Assembly (NCBI GenBank): GCA_944472135.2
Contig: CALYDD020000398.1
Coordinates: 1-64,000 of the forward strand
Length of the DNA stretch: 64,000 nucleotides
Source of the DNA: Trichobilharzia regenti
Lineage: Eukaryota; Platyhelminthes; Trematoda; Strigeidida; Schistosomatidae
Direction of reading: 5' to 3'
Below the pieces are notes generated by a model that worked only from the letters and a program-made list of their open reading frames with translations, made no database searches and was not told the origin of the DNA. A program made the position numbers and the translations under genes. Below are positions 48,243 to 61,100 of this stretch, one piece after another; positions within the stretch are counted from its first letter, which is position 1, and each line of letters opens with the position of its first letter.

Positions 48243-50900
48243 GTTAGCCGAAGGCACACAGCCACATCACAGCCCTGTTCTACGATTACCTACAAGGTGT
48301 GATCGCAAAGTATAGTAGGACATTAAGTTTACAAATTTGTGAGTGGCGGAAGATCAGAAGATTCCTGAGCACTACTCAGAGGTCTCCGTATATAGAATGT
48401 TTGTCTAATCTTTTATTCTGCTGCGAAATAACTACAGACAATTAGGATGTGGTTGCAATGAGAATAATAATCCAAATCAAGATGTTTATCCCCACCTTAT
48501 CCATGTTCAATGTATTTGCATATGTTTTATTGTATGCACGAAGTGAATAAAGGTGTAAGGGAATAACCGTTTGAGAAATCTCTCATGGCAGGTAGAATAC
48601 ATTATCGACGAGATATTAGGATGTTTCGAATAGCTTAGTGATTATCATACATTTTCTCTCCTAGACTGTGTGTCATTGTTCTCATATTTTGATGTCATAT
48701 GCTTACTAGATGCTTATAGCTTGACTTTGTCTCTGTTTAATCTCTGATTCGAATGCAGCTCTTTGTGTTTGTTCGATGAATTGATTATGCGTTGCATAAC
48801 GATGTGACTTTGCTTCAGTGCATGAGGGATATTGCGACACTGGACTGTTTGAGGGAAGCATTGGTGTGTGACTCTCGTACGCATCCTCGTTGTAGTTGAT
48901 CTTTGTTACAATTTGATAATATATCACTGTTTTCAGAGTTTTCTGATGAAGTGAACACTTCTCAAATCGAAACCTTATTATTCTGCTAAGTTTGACAGAG
49001 TGAATGCGAGCACACACACATGTATACAAAAAGAATTGCACATGCTGTCGATTGTACAACTAAGTGGATGAACTCAACGAGAAGAGACTCTTCGCTCGAC
49101 TGTTTCTTCTTACTTCTTGTCGGAATGTGTATTTTTCATGAATGAATATAATTTACATGATTTCCAAATATGAACATCTCAAGTGGTTGATAAATCACAA
49201 AGTATGTTAAAAGAATATCTTGAATAAATGAAGCGGTGTTGAGAGTTTGAATGTCAATGACGTGACGCAAATGCACATCGTTGAGAGAGAGGAAAGCGTT
49301 TCTTTTGTTTGTTGTCATACACGTATCTGGTGACTCATTCATATATAATGTTATGTTTCATTGTGACAGCATAAATTGAAGAAAGCGAACTCAACACTAA
49401 TGCATGTAAGAATAAAGTAGTAATAATAGTAGTAATACTTTTTGAAACACTCCAGAATGATGTTTCATGGAGTTGAATATTAATCACAGGAAACACAAGT
49501 TATGCAATCTTTCATTTGGGAATTTTAGCAGTAGAATATGTTGCAGATTATTTCAGCTGATTCTGCCAGTACCTTTGCTAATAAAATAATTGGAGTTCTG
49601 TATAACCTTCAACGATGTAATGAGAATAAACTATTTAGAAATTACTATGATATAAGTTTGAGTGGAAAAAACGCCGGCCAAAATAATGCAGGAAGCCAAT
49701 GAAGAATAACAGGAGGCTAGTCTGAGAACTTTGTGCATATCATGGGTCTGTAGTAAGCATAAAGTTCAGGAGACTGAATAAGGGAAGATCACTCTTACCA
49801 GCTTCCCCTGGAAGTCAACTGCTAGCGAGTATTTGATAGTTACTACGCGGATAAATTTCTCAGGATTCTGAAAAGATATTTTTCTACAATTCTGTTTTGC
49901 TGATTCCTACGTAGAATATCTCTAACAACATTTTTCACTGGCTCCTCCACGCATGATAATTTCTACGTCATCTGAAGTTTGCCTAGCGCGTCGTCCTCTA
50001 ATTGAGGTTCCATTCATGTCTTTTGTAAGTGATGCCATTGAGTGGTCTCTTTTGAGTGCATGTCCAGCACAATTCCATTTCCCTCAGTTGTTTGTTACGC
50101 TGCATTCCTGATTTCCATGCAGGTTATTCTTTCTGGAGCAAATACAGTTGCTGATAAATGTCTTTAGCCTCTGGATGTTTGAAGACGAGCGTTGGTAAAG
50201 TATGGAAAACTACTAGTTATATCGAATGGAATGATTGCTGTTATTCAGAGATCCTCTAACTAATTTCCCCTCTAGTTACATTTTCTTTCAAATCCTCATG
50301 GCATCTCCATATAAGGAAACTTCAGGTCTTTTAAATTTGTTTCAGGAAGCATATAGAAAATGTTTTGATCTTGTACAATGCATACTTCTTTGAAAGCAAA
50401 GGAATTCGTGAGTCGCCACTGAGAGGATATTTGAGGATTATTTTTGCGCTTTATACTTATAATTTATCAGGAATACGATACCCTAGAAATCGACTTGAAA
50501 TTTGAGAGCGGAGTCTTTTGTCGTGTATACTTTCCATCATTTCGATCAGCTGTTTTCACCATATCATCATTTATCGTATGACATTCAACGGAATATATCC
50601 TATCAATATTCTCAACAGTGTCTTAGAAATTTGTCTCATTACAATTTTAATCTTAATCCATGCATCAGCCTTTTTATTTTGAGTCATCAGACGTATTTAC
50701 AACGACTTGTTTTAGTCAGAATTCCTTCAACAACTGCGCTCACCTTTATTGAAGACCAGTTGGTTGAAGAGCCAATAAAGATTGGCGAGCGATAGGAAAC
50801 TCTCTTCCGCAGAAAACTAGGCAGTAAGCGTGCACAAGGATATTGAGATGGGTTGGACACAAGCTCTTCGATTCGTGTTACTTGACAGTCTCACTTTTTT

Positions 50901-52003
50901 GAACGGAATCCGAGCGGAAAGCTTCAGGCTGTGGTGTACGAGTGTAACACACACTAGAGGATATGAAGACTGAGAGTGGAAGGTGATTGATGTCAGTCGC
51001 ACAGCCTGTTGAAAGAAGATGACGGAGAACCAGGTTGAAAGAATATATGCTGGTGGGGCATCATGTTGCACTCAGGATGCAAAGTAAGAATAATAATGAT
51101 GATAATAACAGTAGTAAGTAAGCACTACTTTGTCCCCTGTATCATGTGTGTCCTTAGACTTTATCCAAGCAAATTTCGAGTTATTATCATTTTGATAGGA
51201 GTCGTCAACTTTCCATTGTATTATCTCTTGGCTGAATGGTTCATCCTACTTTTGAATCGCACTATGTTGGACTTTGATATCACGAACATGGGAATCGGGA
51301 ACAGTTTTGGGTTTGATGCGTATCTGCACGTTGTGGTGTACACAAATAAAAATGAATCTACTTCCTACTACAATATTTGCTTGGCTCCCCTGACTTTTCA
51401 AGGATTCATTCAGTATCTCATTTTAAAGGGAAGCAGGTCAGCCTAACTTTCGTTTTGTAACTGATCAAGTTTAATATGGTTCTTCTATGTACGAAGTGAT
51501 ATTGAACATGGAACTACCAGAACCCTAAGAGGATCCAGTATTTGCTAGCGCTATCTGAAAGCTCTTCATAGATGCTATCTCAGGTTTACACTCAGCATCA
51601 TTCAGTATTCTGTAACTCTCAACTTCCGCCTCTACAACACACACCCCACTCCATTCTAGTCCCCTATGAATAATCACCATTACACAGACATGTTGAAATA
51701 AACAAATCGCATCCTTCTTCGCCTCCTACACAATGTGTCATCTGCACTTCGTCAGCTGAATATAACTGTATCCGAATTACATTAGAGGGACAGGACAGAC
51801 ATATAGAGAAGTGACAAACAAACGACACAGGGACACCACTGTGTATCATCAACGTTTCATTTTATTCTCATAAGTAGATTTGTATACACGTATGTCCTGA
51901 TTGGGTAGAATACTGACACTATTCTCACCAATGAAATATTCACAAACAAACACACTCACCAAGGGGGATTTCATTTTCATACGATTCTGCCATTTTGAAA
52001 AAG
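50901..52003. other. Stretch upstream of the micro-exon gene, no supported gene
   Basis: Contains a 127-codon hydrophobic frame at 51063-51446 without recognisable motif and with only weak splice signals. A frame of that length is expected by chance in AT-rich DNA of this size. No transposon ends were seen. Confidence 0.4.
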
Positions 52004-52011
52004 TATAAAAG
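52004..52011 (+). promoter_or_regulatory. TATA box of the micro-exon gene
   Basis: TATAAAAG, 58 bp upstream of the ATG at 52062. A start of transcription about 30 bp on (near 52035) would leave a 5' UTR of about 27 nt. Confidence 0.65.
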
Positions 52012-52061
52012 GAGTCAGTGTTCTTCGGTAGAATTAACCAACCATCACAGGAAAATCAAAC

Positions 52062-52125
52062 ATGAAGGCTGTTTTCTGCTGCATTCTGTTCATATTCATC
52101 AATTTGGTGGTAAATTCGGACACAT
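52062..52125 (+). CDS. MEG-like exon 1 (signal peptide)
   Basis: 64 coding nt ending in phase 1 before the strong donor GTAAGTG at 52126. It encodes a short basic start, a hydrophobic core and a small-residue cleavage region (VNS-D). The ATG is chosen because it is the first after the TATA box. If unspliced, the frame would run on to a stop at 52213 (50 residues), a fallback small secreted protein. Confidence 0.7.
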
Positions 52126-55100
52126 GTAAGTGCTACACAAAGACTGTTTATATAATTTTGACGCTGTCATATGTTTGTGTTGAACATTTAAACGTTTCGT
52201 TGTCATGTCAGTGAAGATTCTGGTGTTTTGAGATTCACAGCAGAAATTTTGGTTGTGTAGATAGGGCTGGAGACCTATGTAAATGTATTTTCTAAGAATT
52301 GTCTGGACGGTGTATTGAATCGCTTTGTTGAAGGAGTGGAATGAGATTGAAGACAAAATTTCTGTTTCACGTCCGTCCCAAGGATTTGTGACCCAGTGAT
52401 AGAATGAGTATTCCATTGTAATCCTGTTTCGTCTTCGTCGCTGAACTATCCGTCTGTCTCCTCTGCGATACTTTGACCCTTTAGAAATGGAAATAGAAGA
52501 CAGATCAGGTTCATTGTCATTTGTTGATATTTTAAACATATTTATTAGATCTCTTATCTATCTCGGCCTATTTTGTGTTTGATCGAACAGATTTCCATGT
52601 TAAGGCCGTTATTCGAATTATTGATTGCTCAAACTAAGGACCATACATTTGGCCTTCATCATAACATAATCCCATTTTAACTTTTCACCGGTTGACTAGA
52701 TGTAGCTCTGTAGCAATAAACATTTCATTGTTGACTCAAATCAAAGTGTCGAGAAGCTAGAGATATGCGCACATATATAAACTCACTAGTAGAGGTGTAT
52801 TAAATTCACATTTGAATCCGAGAATGAACAATGAGAATTAGCTGTGTTGTTGTATTGCAAAATAAAACGAATAGAAGAAGGTAAACTGCACACTAGTGTT
52901 TATAAAAGACCAGCGCATTCTAATTGATATTCAGACTTTAATTAGACTCATCCGTGAACTGTGAAAGCAGACTTATTTGAGTGTACACTTAACCAAGCAG
53001 AAACACTAAATAGTACGAAAAAGACCTTTATGATGAAACAAAATAGAAAGAAGACGCGCTGGTACGAAAAAACAATCCTACAAAATTCTTTGAGAACATC
53101 AGTGAAAGTCAAAAGTAAAACAAAAATAATGGTGAAACCAGTAATGATAACATAAATAACAGTGAATATAAGGCAACAACTGTTATACAATTAACAAAGA
53201 GGACATCTGAGACACTATGTGGCATTCCGAATAAAACAGGAATCACTGTGGCATTTAAATCTTTAAACTCACTCAGTGATAGTTTACAAAATACCCTGCA
53301 ATGACGGCGAGGTCAACTACACAGGTCAGACTAGTAGGTCGGAGGTAGTGAGACTGTTCGAACATGAGAACTATCTTAGTTTAGAATGGGTGACCCCGGG
53401 AAGATACATAATTTAGAGAAAAGCTCAGTTATCGCACTGTATGCATCAACACACAACCACGCGACAGCGTGGAACAGGATTAAGATTATAAAAAGCCTTC
53501 TAGATATGTGGAGAGGTTGATTACTGAATCTTTGATCATCGTGTCTACACCCAACACATGCAATAGGAATGGTTGATAATTCATATGAGAAGTACGGAAA
53601 ATGCTACTTCTAATCAAATCAAGCAGTGGAAAATAGTTGAATTATATAAACGAAGTTAGAACGTTGTGTGAGTATAAGCATGACATGATTATGAGCTTCA
53701 AATGTCACACTGTATAACACTGTGAGACTTTATCCAAATAAATTTTACCCAAAATGAAATATACTCTTTCAAAATTTACAAGTGGTATTCCTATATAAAC
53801 GTTATCACTGCTACTATTGTTATTCCTCGTTGGTTGTGTACTGAGTAGAACATAGGGCACCAGTGTGATATCTGCATTGCAGTTGGTTCTATGAAACCAC
53901 TCCTAATAAGCTTAACCACTGGCCACTATCTCCTTTTTGCTGCGAATTAGCCACATTTACATTTTGCCACTCCACGCATTACAGTCTTAAGATATAGGCC
54001 TCAAATTTCTGAATTTTCAGTGTCTGTGGTGTTGTGAACTTACAGGATGGGATGGTTAGTCGCTCACATAACCCTTGAAATATGACCACAATCGTCTCAT
54101 CAATCTGCCAGTCTATCCTCCTACGGCCTCGTGAAGGATACGTCAACCAATAAGAATCCAGTATGCCTTCAATGCATACTGGTCGAGCCTCAAGACTCGA
54201 TTACTGTGGGATATGCGTTTTTGTACTCTTTGCACTACCCCACTCCCCTGTTTTGGAAATACACGTTTCTTACCCTACTCTGTCACTCTCTTGGAATTTT
54301 TCGGTCTCGAATCCGGAAATATTCATCTAGGAAGTTATAAAGTAGTCATAATATTCAGTCAACGATTTTTATTCACATGAGGTGAGCTGATAACAACCCT
54401 CCGCCTTTTACGGACTCAATAGTGGCTAGAAAACTGGATAGACCTGTCACGTGACATCCATTATATTTCATGAGAAGTTATATCATCACAGGTTGACATC
54501 ATATAGGGAACCAGGGAAAATCAGAAAGCATTCGATAACCGTTTCATTCTTCTTCTGGTTTACTGAACAACCCACTCTCACAGCTACCGCATGGGTTGAA
54601 CCAGTGAATGCCTCTGAAGGAATTATGACTATTCGCTGGGAAATAACAAACTCCCGTGTATACTCCACAGATTTCCAGTTAGTCTGTCACTGATGTCACT
54701 TAGTGACTAAATCTGTCTTAATTCAGTCAAATTAAGGCATCTCAAGAATCGATAACAGCGGATTTTCAGTTAATGACACTGTAAAGATTGTACTGTACTT
54801 TGTTCACTTTGTCAGTTGGTTCGAGTAAGTTGTTGTCATTTTTTCTCATGTTTGTTGAATCTGTTTCAAATTGAATTATTTCGCTGCGGTAAAAGTCATT
54901 TGTTGAAAAGCTTTACTCATACTACTGAAAATAATGTAATGCGTTGTATATGGTTAAAGGTATACTCAGAAATCACAACAGAATATCACTGATCAAATGA
55001 TATTAATGTCACTGAGGAAGGTGTGGGAGTAATTGAAATCAAAAGGCGCCCCCATAACGATGATTATTTTTATTTAGTTTTTCATAACATAGAGGGATAC

Positions 55101-58100
55101 CTTATCGGCATTTTTGCGCCTCTAAATATACCTGAGAGGTTTGTAATTGTAAAAGTGAATTATCTGAAGGAGTCAGGTTATTGACGACAAACTGTTATTC
55201 GAATTCATTTTCCATTCTGTACTGACAATGACAAATTCTCAGGTCTATACTGACAAGAGTCAGATATGGATAAATCATCAAATTTGTAATAGTGATTTGA
55301 TTGGTTTACTAGCCGAGCTGATCGAGGAGCAAGTTGTTCGAAACCCTTCATGACTCAGATTTTCGCCTTTTCCTTATTCGTCACTCCTCGCCTGCGTTGA
55401 TAGAAGCCTGTCAGTCTCATGTAAATACCTCTACACAAAACCAGTCCTTCGAAATTTAGAAACACTTGTAAAGCTCACGACAAATGGGCAATTGAATGAG
55501 AGAGATGAGGGGCCATGAGCATATTTGCTAGTACTAGAGATAACATTGTACAAGTGGAACAGGGGTGACTATCACCACTGTTACTTGGTTTCCAAATGTA
55601 ACAAGTGCATATCGCACTGTTCTCTGCAGTCCCTTTAACTGGCTTTACGATTTACCACAAGCCTTCATCTGACTTTTGCGTGATCTTCCCTATACCACTC
55701 TCAAATCGACGCTTGTGTAGTGTTTTTTTATCTGCGCTCCAGTCGAGCGATGGCTTGGCATATGATGTCAGCCAATGGTCTCCTTAGTGTCTGGGTAGTC
55801 CAACTCCATTTCCTTCAGTATATTTGTTTGCCAACAGCCTCCTGGTGGGTTCACTCGCAGAGTTCATTGTTGAAAATATATTGAATACCTTAAGGAATAA
55901 TAGTAATATGGGTGATCAGTTGTTTAACAAGGCACACGGAAAACGAAGGCCAAGTGAAATATGACGTCTGAGTTCGAAAGTAATACAACAGGTATAGTGA
56001 GAAGGTTATCACTGGTGGGCTGTCATTGTAAACGTCTTTCATTTATTAAATTTAATGCTCAATAGAGCAATCTTGTGAATTGTTTATATCTCTTTTCCGT
56101 AATTCTAAGAAAATCCAACTTCACCAGTAAGTCAACCTTTGATGCAATGATTGTTTCAATGTTTGGTGAAATCATCACTTAAACGAGTGGATATTAGATC
56201 CATATCTTGCTTATATTTTGAAATGATGTACACCATTCAGATATGATCTTGTAAATTTCATTTTTGTACAACAGTATTCGTTAGTCTGATCAGTGTTTCC
56301 CAACTACACTGAAGTTTATCATCAGTGTATCTGAACTGTATCTGACTAGCTGTTTGGTAGCTTAGAGATGCGAATGTTAGCTAAACATACTCAAACCATT
56401 TTCGGAATTTTCAAACCTAAGATTGGCCTACTAACTTGAACGTTTTCACCACAACACGTGATCATCCGGATGCTATCGATTAATGATGAATACGAGTTAC
56501 TGACATAACCATACCACAACATTAAATACAGGCGACGTGATGCAGATCCGTGAATCTTTCTCACTAAAGATGTAGGAGGCTATAGAGTCAATGGTAACCA
56601 GATCGTCCATACAATATTTTATTTGATGAAATAAGCCGTCACATCCAATAAATCATGTGTCCACTGAACGGTGTAATTTTCTATGTGACTTGAGATGAAA
56701 TTTTCATAATCTCTGTGGCAGTTGTACGACTGTAGGACTGCTAGTTCAAGTCATGTTTTTCAATAAAAGCTAACTAAGTTTACATCTGTAAACTTTCATA
56801 ATTATGGTCCTATGGTCATCCCTTGCTTCCAAAGTCGAACGTAGAGCTTTAGGCTTCGACGTCTCTAGCGTTGATGTTTTTATTTCACCGGTCACCGGTA
56901 CCAGCCTGACAGCAAACCATCACTTGGTATGGGACAGTTATCGCCTAATAAATTTAACTACGCTGATGAATGGATCAACTGAGAGAACAGTGACCTGAGA
57001 ATTCGAGTGCAATTGAAAATAGTTTCCCAGTGAAACAACGAAGCTTCCATAAATAAATATAAATGCATTCAGAACCTAAGAATGACTGGGCTGTCCAGGA
57101 GAATGATGAGAGCTTGGAATAAAACCACTCAATCGACATTGACCAATAACAGCTAAGTGAAAACACTACACAATGATTTATACACAACCCCTGCATAAAC
57201 ATCCATACCCATACATATAAGCAAAAGCTGAACACTGTTCTGTTTGACTCCGAGTTGAATATAGTCAGACGATTATATTTACCTTTGTGATTGTCGTTCA
57301 ATGTGAGCGGACAAAACTGGCTCAAACCACTGGCTGATGAGGTTGATATTTCATGTCAAACTTGATTGGTAATGCCAAGCGCCTGACATAGTGCAACAAG
57401 TCAAATTCCTAACAAGTGTTATATGTATATGATGTGATATGAGGCTAAGGTTCTCGCCATCACAGACATTACATATCTAGTGGCAACAACTTGTCATTTG
57501 TATAAAGCAACTGATCTTAGATAATTAGGATAAATTATACGAAAGAGACAAGAAATGACCACCATTAGGAGATTCTGGAGGTCACTAGTAGCGAGCCATC
57601 AATTATCCCAAATATACATGAGAAAATTTGGAAACTAAAGTGTATTGGCGGGATTACTTGTTGCCCGTTGCTGATGGGTGCCGGACAAAGAGAAAATTGC
57701 CGCCAAGTATTTCTTGGTTGTCGTCTGCGTCGCTGGATTAGTAGTAGAATACTCGGCCGCCACACGTAACGTTGACTGGATTTCGATTCTACGCCGATGC
57801 ATCCCTCGACCTCGCCCAGCTCACTAGTCGATAGTCAGTCAGGAGAAACGAAGAAGGCTTGGCCGCGAGGCTGGCAACTTCTCCACATAAAAACGACATC
57901 GTGGTTACTGAAGCTACAAGGCCTCCAAATTGAAGGCCGCATGTTCCGCTCAGGACGTAAGGGAGAGGAATGTAAAATTAACTCCCTGATTCTCAATGCT
58001 TGTCTAACTGTGGTGCATTCTAACTCAGTCCTGATATCAATTCAATCCGTGCAAATCAACACTTGAAAATCCATCCGGAATCTTCTGGTAAGTGACAAGC

Positions 58101-61100
58101 GGAGTCAACCAAATCTGGTCTCAGGACAACTACTCGCCGGTGACACTGGCTGTCAGTGACGTTATGCATCGTGCATTGGCGGAAGTGAGGATTCCCTAAT
58201 TTCAAATTCTTTTTCGAAGTACTGCTGGTTGATGTCTCAGTGATATCATACTACCCATATCAATCAATCAATCAATCAGTAGCAAGTAGTTATTCACATT
58301 TTCTAGTTTCGTTAGATAATTATTTCGAAAACACAGTGAAACATACATGTTGGGCAGTGGGATATACTCGCTTGAGGAAATTCTCAATACTACTTGCAAA
58401 TAATGCCATTTATGTAGATGTCTCACAGGGACAGTAAATATTTGGAACGAAAGAGACATGTTCATCATCTCAATCACTGGGTGAAAGTAATCCAGTGAAA
58501 TAGCGACGGTGTGATTATCGCTCAGATGGACACTAATCACCTTGTCTGTGTTCTTTTTCGAAACTGTGTCATTGGCAAATCCTAACGGCGTTGAGTGGAG
58601 GTTTCTTCGAAATTGGCCTTTTGTTTGATTGTCCAATTAGTGATTCAATACGCTTTAATGCATCTTTCTACAAAATCACTAATAATTCAGCCTGAAGACA
58701 ATGGAAGACCTGATACTCAGTGAGTTCTATTTTACTTTTTCTGCAATTGAGCAACTGTTTATGTGAATTTCCTCAGCAACTGAAATTCACCATTGAACTA
58801 TTGAAATGAAGTTGGATATCCCGTATTCCCGGTGGACATTCAGATTACAATACTCGTCAGATTGTTGAGTGGAATCCGAATAGACGACGCAATGATTCAG
58901 TCATCTGAGCTTGACATACGCATGATCATGTGCTCAGGTGAGTAAGCAGTGAAGCAGCCATAAGCGAGAAGTGCCAGAGATTACACTGCGATGGAAGCGC
59001 TTTGATAAGGTATTGTGTTTCCCTCAGGAAGCGAAATACGCATGATAATCGTAAGTAATCCAGAAATAGTTGGAACAATCCTCACATGTGTAATCCTTAC
59101 TAATATTATCAGAAGTCAAGGGATTTTAGTTTCGCTGTCTAGGAATGACTTATACTCACAGTCAGATTGACATAAATATTCTCGAATCTAATATCCTATT
59201 GTTTATTTTAAATGGTGTTGGCTGTAATAGGGAACACTCATTACCACTAAAATGCCCTCGAGTTAACTGGAGAAAGTAAGCTTTTTCCAGGACATGCCCA
59301 TTTAACTCTGTTATCTGCAGTCTTGTTCAGCTGTGCTCACAACCGCTCACCAATTCGTATCTCCTCCTCACACTATCTTCTCCACATCACACTCGGACGC
59401 TCCACTCATCGTTTCTGATTCGCGTTCCATCAGACCGAAGGCCTGGCGTCTGGTTTTAACCGAGGGTCATGTCAGCGCACATTCGGTCCTACAGGGAACG
59501 TTTAGGCGCGTCATACATCAAGGCATAACAATATGCATTCAGTGAGATAAGATTTAAACAAAACAAACAATGAGTAGACTCAATTTTATCTTTTTCTGAA
59601 ATTTCAGATCTATCGTAAGTTGATCATCACATTAATAATAATAATTATTATTATTAATAAAACAGAGGACATTTAGTAACCCTTCAGAACCAATCCAATA
59701 TTTGAAAAACAACGTTTCAGGCTCCGCCTTCCACTCGTGATGATGTGATTGCTATGTAGTGCTGAAGTATCGAAAACTACGACGAAGCAGTACATGCATC
59801 TTTCCACTGATTCCCCAACTCTCTCCCAATCTCATTACCCAACTCCAAGTCAGTCGAATCTCTGCAAACCAACATCCACTCAAATGTTTCTGCGAAATAT
59901 GTCGGCTTCATATGTTCCCACCCTATCGTGAAGGTGTGACACAGTGTCACTCACCTTCAATGGTGGTGATGACAGTGACTCGGCGCCTTACAAAACTTTC
60001 CAGTGTTATTTAGTCGTTCATCAATCAGACAGGTTTGGGAAAGTCGATCGATCTAGCCTCGGTGTGTTGGTTTTCAAATTCCGTGGTCATTGTTGCACAC
60101 ACTGTTACTTGATTTGAGAACATGAATAGGATTTCTATATCACTGTCATAAAGAATTTTACGAACACTATGAAATTGTAAATCTTGTGTGCTTTTCTGAT
60201 TCCATGAAAAACAAATTACAGGTTTGCAGTGTAAGTCGAATTTCCTGTTGTATTCTGCTATTCAGAGTAATCCTGAGCTTGCCTATGTTTACATTTCTGG
60301 AGTCATGTTCAACTGTTTTCGATGATCGGACTGGTTTGAAGGTGAGGGCTTGTAGTGGATGAATGTCATCTAGGAATCCCCTGGAACCAATGGAGCACTG
60401 ACTAGCTATTCAACACAGTCTTCAGTCACAAAATGCGTCCAATGTTATTACCAATCTTGTTATTATTCCTTTGGATTCTCAGTGGAAAACAGAGCTTGAC
60501 AGGATATATCCACTTCACTCTGCTTTTCTAGATGAAGTCCTTAGGAATTAATTTGCATTACAAAGATGACAGTGAAGTGAAGGGAAGAGAGGAACACAGA
60601 AGACACAACTTTCTGATGAACAGTGTTTTTTCATAGGGTGACATAACAACTCATTAGACTGGAAGCAGTTGAGTGTGCTGACACCTTTACCATGGGTGAT
60701 TGTGCAATCAGTGTATTCAAAATGAAAATGCATTTACCATGGGAGGAGTGAGACACTCATCATATTCTCCTTCAATATGCATACATCTGCTTCCAACCGT
60801 TTTCTGAAACGGCTTTAGCGAATCAGCGGTAGCCTTGATGTCCTCAACACACCTAATATTTCGATGAACATGGAGATCTCTACGAAATACCTCGTAACCA
60901 CGACGTGTTAGTTAATTGTCTCCTCATGCAGTTTCAAGTTGTGATTTCCAGGGATTCAACTGACCAAAGAGCTGTCCAAGTAACCGGATTAGGTATCATG
61001 TTTATATGTTGTTAAGGAGTGTGAAGCTAAGACAGAACAGTGGTTCAGTAACCAGTGAGTAATGCATACATATCATTTTGTTGTCTAAACTTTGTTTATT

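Larger units (their letters stand above)
42669..50900 (+). repeat. Diverged tandem unit, copy 3
   Basis: Third copy, enlarged by the LTR element at 45651-48237. Interior landmarks: 43910-44360 equals 27180-27620; 44520-45640 and 48238-48870 equal 27830-29560; 49780-50680 equals 41390-42330. Bases 48880-49740 have no clear counterpart in the other units and hold no supportable gene. Confidence 0.7.

Noticed and set aside
48936..48985. Second hammerhead-like stretch (CTGATGAAGTG...CGAAAC)
   Set aside because: The stem II hairpin does not end next to GAAA and there is no closing stem I or GTC.
51063..51446. 127-codon hydrophobic ORF
   Set aside because: Longest unexplained frame in the 3' part, but weak splice signals, no motif, and a frame this long is expected about once by chance in 64 kb of AT-rich DNA.
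54046..54054. 9-nt micro-exon GATGGGATG
   Set aside because: After exon 1 it would form TGA; both splice sites are mediocre.
55422..55427. 6-nt micro-exon TCTCAT with GTAAAT donor
   Set aside because: Joining it to the following 17-nt exon creates a TAA stop.
58029..58087. 59-nt exon before the strong donor at 58088
   Set aside because: Open only in phase 2, which neither exon 3 nor exon 4 can accommodate.
60433..60531. Small ORF starting MRPMLLPILLLFLWIL, looking like a signal peptide
   Set aside because: The hydrophobic part is simply the translated pyrimidine tract of the acceptor at 60482; there is no promoter or donor, and the downstream exon is open in another phase.
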